This document shows, piece by piece, positions 58,068 through 64,000 of a stretch of 64,000 nt of DNA. How positions within the stretch are numbered: the stretch's first letter is position 1; the number at the start of each line of letters is the position of its first letter. Location: assembly GCA_004519485.1 (NCBI GenBank), contig CP038123.1:521401-585400 (forward strand), given 5' to 3'. The notes beneath the pieces are model-generated. The model saw nothing but the letters and a program-made list of their open reading frames with translations. It made no database searches and was not told the DNA's origin. This DNA comes from Nannochloropsis oceanica (Eukaryota; Sar; Eustigmatophyceae; Eustigmatales; Monodopsidaceae). The position numbers and the translations under genes were made by a program.

Positions 58068-58859
58068 CCTCGCAAAAGCTGCGCTTAGTTCCACCAGTGC
58101 CAAAGGCCTCAGTAGATTCACCATACTTCTCTCTTTCCGAAATCAGGTTGCCAATGAGTTTTTGTGTGTCTATGTCAGTGGCTTTGATTGCTCTGCGTCC
58201 GCTTCTTCTAATGAAGGGGACGTGTAGCGGTTGGTTGATCGATGATACGATGAGAGTTGTAGGAGAGGAGGAGAGATGGATGCACTCCAGCAGTTCACCT
58301 GCTCTGCAGTCTCTGCTGCCGCCTCTTTGCCTCGTGGCGCGCAGTGTGTGCACTGCGTCTGTGTAAACTACGTGTGTGTGGGAGCGTTGGTGTCATCGTA
58401 TGTGTGATCTAGTCGTACTTGACATCAAGAAGTCTGTCTCGAAGCGATCGCTCAAAGTCTTGCTTACCCACATTCTCTGCCCCCCCCCCCTCCCCCTTCT
58501 CATTCCCTCCTGCGCATGCGCAGCCTTTGTCCTCTAAAGTTTTGTTGTCGTCTGGCAATCGCCGAGCACGCTTTTCTTGCGTAGTCTGCGGGGCGGGGTG
58601 CCCGCATAGTTGGGAAGGCCGCAAGAACTACAGCCATAGCACCTATAGCAGGAGCCTGGTTCTTAGTCGTCTTCAGGAGGGCCTTCCCCTCTATCTTCCC
58701 CTACACTGCGTTCCATCCCTCGATAATGCCATGAATCCCACATATGATACGCTTCAAGTAGATATGTCTTGCAACCTGACTCCACCTCTCCTCCCCCATT
58801 TCCTCTTCACAATTAAATACAGCTAGGCATCCAACCAGAGGCCGTGTCCGCATTTCACC
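58068..58859. other. Divergent promoter region
   Basis: About 800 bp between divergent bL28 and ubiquitin-like genes. Contains a C-run near 58482-58491; no gene or RNA recognised. Confidence 0.45.
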
Positions 58860-59899
58860 ATGCCCCGCCCCTCCACCACCACTCCCTCCATCCTCCTGGT
58901 CCTACTCCTCCTCGCCCTTTCCCTTATTCTCTCTCCCGCCCTGGAAACCAAGGACTTCAAAGCCGCCGCCGGTGCCGCTGTAGATGCTGTAGAAGACGCT
59001 GCAGCAACGGCAGGCCACGCCGCCTCGGACCTTCTCCACTCTGCGGAAGCCGCGGTGGGAGACACGCTAGAAGCCATCGAGTCGGCCATTGCTCCTTCCG
59101 AGGAAGCATCCTCGTCCCTGAATATGGTCTACTTCGGGATGCCCTTTAAGATAGACGACATCGATTTCAGCCAAGGAGAGACGGGCACCACCGTCGATGG
59201 GCTCAAGGCCAAGATCGAGAAGGAGTACAACATCCCAGCCAGCGAGCAGGTAGGTTAGTGGGTGTGATTTACCCTTCCACTCTTCCTCCCCCTCTCTCTT
59301 CCTCCATTCTCCCCAATTTACCCTCTCCTGTCCGCCTTTTCAGACGATTGAGGGCTCACCCTCCTCTCTCTCTCCCTCCTTTTCTCCCGCCCCATAGATG
59401 ATTGTTCATGATGGGGTGCTCTTGACCAACGCGGTGAAGCTTGCCTCGAAGAATATCGAGCCCGGCACCACGCTTGAAGTCAGGTAAGCAAGACAGTAAT
59501 CTGTACCTATTTTTGTTGTGTGTGTTTTTTTCTATTTTCAATGATGCAAAAATAAATATTCATTTTTATCGATTCCACAGGCACAAAATCGCCATCAAGG
59601 AGGGCACGAAGATGCCCATGGACAAGCAGGGCTTCACTCCCGAGGAGATGAAGGAGCTTTTCAACATCGATCTCGCCAGCTTTCGCGCAATTTGGGAGGT
59701 CAAGTCGGAGGCAGGGAGGGAGCTCTTGAAGGAAGGCAAGGCCCTCATGAAGGAGAAGAGAAACGTATTGACAGCCCTCGTGAAGAAACTCGGGGCTTTT
59801 TTCCAGGGGTTGGGCAGGAAGGTGAAGGAGGGGGCGAGGAAAGTCCTGAACGTGTTTGGAGGGTTGAGGAAGGGAGGGAAGAAGAAGGCAGAACTCTAG
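58860..59899 (+). CDS. Signal-peptide protein with a ubiquitin-like domain
   Basis: Three exons (58860-59249, 59398-59483, 59581-59899) give 264 residues. The N-terminus (PSILLVLLLLALSLILSPAL) is a strong signal peptide. An Ala-rich amphipathic helix of about 60 residues follows. Residues ~95-165 read like a ubiquitin fold: FKIDDIDF, then TTVDGLKAKIEKEYNIPASE (compare ubiquitin TVENVKAKIQDKEGIPPDQ), then QMIVHDGVLLTNAVKLASKN, then IEPGTTLEVRHK (compare TLHLVLR). The C-terminus continues for about 100 residues as a Lys-rich helical tail (ELLKEGKALMKEKRNVLTAL), so no free Gly-Gly end exists and classical conjugation is unlikely. ER or periplastid location is inferred from the leader. Some complex algae and apicomplexans have plastid-associated ubiquitin-like proteins, but this architecture differs. 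Confidence 0.72.
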
Positions 59900-60451
59900 A
59901 GCGTTTTTTTTGGGGTGGCCACCCTCCCTCCCTCCCTGCTTTCCACTTTCTTTCCCTCCCTTTCTTGGTTCCTGCCTTCCTGTCTCTTTCTGAAAGCTGA
60001 TTGACTTTCAGAAGAAAGAGTGGAATGAGGTTGAAGAGACGAGGAGGGAAGAGGGAAAGAAGGAGGGAGGGGTGACTGCATGCAGCGAAGGACAGAAGCG
60101 GGCGAAACATGATAATTTAAGAAAGATGAAAAAAGAAGAAAAAAAAAAAAAAGCAGGGGAAGGTTCAAAAAGAAGAAGAGAAAGTTGAAGAGGAGGAAAA
60201 AGAAGACGAAGGAATACAATTACACAACACCGAGACGCTACCGAGAAAGAAGCAAAGAGTTATTTATTACAGGTATATGCAGGTGCTGTGCGTCTTCCTC
60301 CCTCCTTTTATCCCACTTCCTGCGTGTTCTAGAGCCTCTATCGTCACTCATCCCGGCTTCTGTGGACACAGACTTCAATTCATCTCATCCTTCTACCTGA
60401 ATGTATCTCACTCCCTCCCTCCCTTTCTCCCTCCCTCCCTCCCTCCCTCCT
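59900..60451. other. Spacer between convergent genes
   Basis: 3' flanks of convergent genes, with purine-rich sequence and an A-run near 60139-60151. No gene recognised. Confidence 0.45.
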
Positions 60452-63400
60452 TCACCTCACCTCCACCAAGCTCCCTAGCGTCATCCCCACGCTCAGTTTC
60501 ACTACCAACGGCACTCCCTGGAAACTACCCGGAGGACACAGCTGCAAGGCCCCTTCCTCCATCGCTTCCTTCACCAGCGCCTTCAATCTTAACACGGCTT
60601 TTTCCTCTCTTGGACACTCAAAGACGAGCTCATCATGGATCTGAAGCACCAACGCCGGCTTCCCTCTCCCTCCCTCCCCCCGGCCCTCCCCCCCGCCCTC
60701 CCCCCCGCCCTCGGTCCAGGCTTGGTCGACGCGTGTTTGGAGGGCGATCATGGCGAGCTTCATCAGGTCGGCTGCCGAGCCTTGGGAGGAAGGGGGGGAG
60801 GGAGGGAGGGAGGGAGGGGTGGATGGATGGGTGGGTGGGAAGGAGAGAAGGAGGAAGGGAGGGAGGGCGAGTGTAAGTGAGAGGAAGGGAGGGAAAGAGG
60901 GAAAGAGGGAGGGAGGGAGGGAGGGAGGGAGGGAGGGAGGGAGGGAGGGAGGGAGGGAGGGAGGGAGGGAGGGAGGGAGGGAGGGAGGGAGGGAGGAGGA
61001 AAATGCTCACGCTCACCTTGGATGATGCTGTTGACGCTTTGTCGTTCGGCTTGGCTCCGGGACGCCGGGTCAGAGGCGTTGATAGAGGAGAGAAGCCGGC
61101 GACGGCCGAGCATGGTGCACACAAAGCCGTGCTTCCGGGCGTGGGCCTGGGGGAGGGAGGGAGGGAGGGAGGGAGGGAGGGAGGGAGGGAGGGAGGGAGG
61201 GACAATGAGGGAGCGTACGACGAATTCTGGTGAGAGAGAAAAAGAAGAAGTGAAGGCGTCTACTTGACATTGGTTCCCCTCCCTCCGTCCCTCTCTCCGT
61301 CCCTCCCTCCCTTTGTTTCTTCCATCCATCTCTTGACACATACGACAAGAGTCGCTCAGGTTGTCAGCGCTTCCCTCCCTCCCTCCCTCCCTCCCTCCCT
61401 CCCTCCCTCCCTCCCTCCCTCCCTCCCTCCCTCCTTCTCTACCTTTGTCTCCTCCATCCACCGCCTGACAAAAGGGTAAGCTTGGAAGAAGGAGTTAATC
61501 AGATGAGTGGCTCCTTGCACCGAGGTGCCTAGGGAGGGAGGGAGGGAGGGAGGGAGGGAGGGAGGGAGGGAGGGAGGGAGGGTCAGGCACGGAGAGGCGA
61601 CCTAGCATACCCGTACCCGAGAAAGGAAGGAAGGAAAAGATGGAGGGAGGGAGGGAGGGAGGGAGGGAGGGAAGAACAGACAAGACCAATGATCCATATC
61701 CCTCCACAGTTGAAGTGCATCCTCTTTCTTTCCCCGCTTCTCCCTCCCTCCCTCCCTCCCTCCCTCCCTCCCTCCCTCCCTCCCTCCCTCCCTACCGAGC
61801 TTCTTGCTTGCGGCCGCGGCGCCCATGCCGTAAATCAGACCTAAGGTAACCACCTAGGGCGGGAGGAAGGGAGAGAGGAATGGAGGGAGGGAGTGACGGA
61901 GAGAATTTTTGAGAAAGAGAAGGAGGGAGGGAGGAAGGGGGGGAGGGATTAGAAGAGAGAAAAGAGACATAGGAAGGGGGGAAACGTTTTAGAAGGTGGG
62001 ATGAAATGGAGGGAGGGAGGGAGGGAGGGAGGGAGGGAGGGAGGGTAAGAGGGGCCTACCTTGGCTTGGTTCCTCTCTGCTTTACTGATGGCGGCCGGGG
62101 GCTTCTTGAGAAGTTCAGACATGAGGTTGCTGCGGAGGAAGGGAGGGAGGGAGGTAGAGAGGGAGGGAGGGAGGGAGGACAAGCAAGTGGGCGTGGTGGA
62201 GCACGGTGAAAGGGAGGGAGGGAGGGGGGGAGGGAGGGAGGCAATGCAAAAGTGGGTGGGAGAGGGAAACTCTTAAGACGACGCCACTCACGACAACGAC
62301 ACCTCGCAAGAATCGAGGACGAAGGGAGGGAGGGAGGGAGGGAGGGAGGGAGGGAGGGAGGGCAGTACCAGTAGACATCGCCCTCCTGTCGAAAAAGCTG
62401 ACAGAGGCGAGGGTCTCGGCTGAGGGCTGCCAGGACTCTCATCTCGACCTGAGAATAGTCGGCAGCCAGAAGGACAGTGCCCTCTGAAGGGAGGGAGGGA
62501 GGGGGGGAGGGAGGGAGGGGTGTGTGAGCGATTGGCACGATGGGATGAGAGGTGTCTGTCACATCTATACATATATATATGTATACATATGTACATATAT
62601 ACATATGTATGAGCGATTGGCACGATGGGATGAAAGGTGTCTATGTCTCATCTATACATGTATACATACATATATAAACATATTTTATCTACATACATAC
62701 ACACACATCTACATACATATAGATATACACTTCTCTCTTTTCTATAGCTATACACCTTATCCTTTTTCTCCCTGCTCTCTTCTCTCCCTCCATCCCTACT
62801 GACCAGAGGCACAGAACAAGTCTCGGATGACGATCTTGTCTCCCTCCAGCTCCAGCTCCTTGGGAATGGTTTGCCTGAGGGAGGGAGGGAGGGAGGGAGT
62901 AGGAAAGGTCGGGAGGGAGGGAGGGAGGGAGGGAGGGACATACATGTTGGGGTGCTGGGAGGAGAGACGGCCGGTTCGAACCATGCACTGGAGCCATTGG
63001 GCATGGATCCGATCCCCTGAGGGAGGGAGGGAGGGAGGGAGGGAGGGAGGGAGGAAGGGAGGAAGGGAGGGAGGGAGGGAGGAAGCGTTGATAAGGGATG
63101 AAGGGTGCCACCTCAACATCTGGCTGAATGCCTTCCCTCCCTCCCTCCCTCCCTCCTTCCTTCCCTCTCTACCTACCTCCTTCCCCTCCTCCTTTCTGCT
63201 GCTGCTGCTGGCGCTGTAGGGCACCCACGCGCGTGGCATGACGAGGGAGGGATTCAAGGAAGGCCCGCATGCTCTGAGGGAGGGAGGGAGGGAGGGAGGG
63301 AGGGGGGGGAGGGAGGGGAGGAGTAATTCATAGAGTGTGTCATCACAAGTACGTGTCAAACAGAGGAAAGGAGGGAGGGAGGGAGGGAGGGAGAGAGGGC

Positions 63401-63984
63401 GTACCTTCGCGAGTGTGCGGTAGCGAAGCAGTGATGGTATGACGGGATGCTTCTCTTTAATCTGCTCCAAATGAGCCTCGGAGGTCGAGGCGTGCTTGCC
63501 CGTGGTGGTGAGGGGGGGGGGAGGGAGGCGGAGCTTGGTGTACAGGACGTCGGCCACCTGAGGGAGGGAGGGAGGGAGGGAGGGAGGGAGGGAGGGAGGG
63601 AGGGAGGGAGGGAGGGAGGGAGGTGTCGACATGCATCGGTCAAGAAGGGAGGAAGGGAGGGAGGGGGGGAGGGCGTACCTGCTCGGGGCTTTCAATATTC
63701 CAGTCGGAGCCAAGCCCTGCTTCCTGATAAATTAGGGATTGGAGGAGGCGGCGTTTGGCTTCGAGGGAGGAGACAAGAGGGTGGACCTGAGGGAGGGAGG
63801 GAGGGGGGGGATATGGTTGAGAGTGGGTGGTTTCGTCTGGCCTTGAGGAATGGAGGGGAGGGAGGGAGGGAGGGAGGGAGGGAGGGAGGGAGGGAGGGCG
63901 TACCTTGTCGACCGCAAACCCGACGCCGTATACCTCCATGGCCGAGAGGAGGGGGAGGAGAGGCATCTCCACCTGACGGAAGAC
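60452..63984 (-). CDS. POLQ: DNA polymerase theta-like family A polymerase domain (5' end beyond window)
   Basis: C-terminal polymerase module of a family A DNA polymerase. Exons (high to low): 63984-63904, 63786-63679, 63557-63405, 63273-63177, 63016-62944, 62874-62804, 62483-62369, 62129-62060, 61853-61796, 61528-61443, 61146-61017, 60780-60452. Motif A: LLAADYSQVEMRVLAALSRD; motif B region: RNQAKVVTLGLIYGMGAAAA; motif C: ALVLQIHDELVFE. Metal-binding Asp residues are present in A and C. Upstream, SPEQVADVLYTKLRLPPPP and EAHLEQIKEKHPVIPSLLRY parallel the theta/nu subfamily (AEVLFLELKLPP; LNKLKALHP), and GRRRLLSSINASDP with QGSAADLMKLAM also fits. Theta enzymes perform microhomology end joining; the helicase half, if any, lies right of the window. 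Introns hold very long (GGGA)n/(CCCT)n tracts. An organellar Pol I-like role is the alternative. Confidence 0.83.
60902..60996. repeat. Long (GGGA)n/(CCCT)n intron tract
   Basis: About 23 near-perfect 4-bp units in the last intron of the polymerase gene. On the transcribed sense strand this is (CCCT)n, well upstream of the 3' splice site. Confidence 0.92.
62522..62660. repeat. Tandem ~85-bp repeat with TATA-rich linkers in a polymerase intron
   Basis: The segment GAGCGATTGGCACGATGGGA and its flanks occurs at about 62525 and again at about 62610, each followed by CATCTATACAT and alternating TATA/CATA runs up to about 62720. The two copies differ by a few bases. Confidence 0.8.
63560..63624. 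repeat. (GGGA)n/(CCCT)n intron tract
   Basis: About 15 near-perfect units adjoining the exon starting at 63557. On the sense strand it is the pyrimidine tract of the 3' splice site. Confidence 0.9.
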
Positions 63985-64000
63985 CTGGAGAGGGAGGGGG

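Noticed and set aside
57724-58353. A longer N-terminal extension of bL28 upstream of 58067
   Set aside because: The extended frame has no ATG and reaches the ribosomal core only through a different reading frame; the short first exon fits the phase.
60885-61432. Regular repeats that could be mistaken for a CRISPR array
   Set aside because: The unit is only 4 bp with no spacers; simple intron tracts in a eukaryotic gene.
62955-62975. A GGTTCGAA sequence resembling a tRNA T-loop
   Set aside because: No flanking stems; it lies inside the polymerase exon coding MVRTGRL.

Overview
The window looks like nuclear DNA of a unicellular eukaryote. Genes are split by many short introns (4 to 21 exons per gene) with GT-AG borders. 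All recognisable proteins are eukaryotic families: SLC26/SulP and PiT transporters, PLAC8, P450s, mitochondrial bL28 and polymerase theta. Telomeric TTAGGG repeats are present. The dense (GGGA)n/(CCCT)n intron tracts, ~1 kb gene spacing and signal-peptide-bearing proteins suggest a heterokont microalga, possibly a eustigmatophyte such as Nannochloropsis/Microchloropsis. That placement is inference from general knowledge, not a search.

Left part (1-30794): 3' half of a TauE/SafE-type membrane protein (+); a membrane-anchored P450-like protein that has lost its haem cysteine (+); an 18-exon signal-peptide/SAP/dienelactone-hydrolase protein without its nucleophile (-); a Ty3/Gypsy fossil beside three telomere-like repeats; two tandem SulP anion transporters (-); a HAD phosphatase (-). 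This part ends in about 43 perfect TTAGGG units oriented as a right-hand chromosome end, followed by exactly 100 Ns.

Right part (30895-64000) starts inside a different gene, so the two parts may not be neighbours in the cell. It holds: an acidic, Glu/Lys-rich unknown protein (+, 5' end lost in the gap); a small secretory unknown (-); a small signal-peptide protein (+); two tandem PLAC8 proteins (-); a mitochondrial-type D-2-hydroxyacid dehydrogenase with an apparent frameshift (+); a complete P450 (+); an intron-containing tRNA-Glu(UUC) (-); a PiT phosphate transporter (-); mitochondrial ribosomal protein bL28 (-); a signal-peptide protein with a ubiquitin-like domain (+); and the polymerase domain of a theta-like DNA polymerase running off the right edge (-).

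The commonest structure in the window is intronic. Transcripts tend to carry purine-rich (GGGA)n just after the 5' splice site and pyrimidine-rich (CCCT)n just before the 3' splice site. These tracts create most of the spurious long frames rich in SLPP or REGG. Coding exons were placed by joining GT-AG borders in a consistent phase along recognisable protein sequence. No transcript data were available, so first exons and weak junctions remain provisional.
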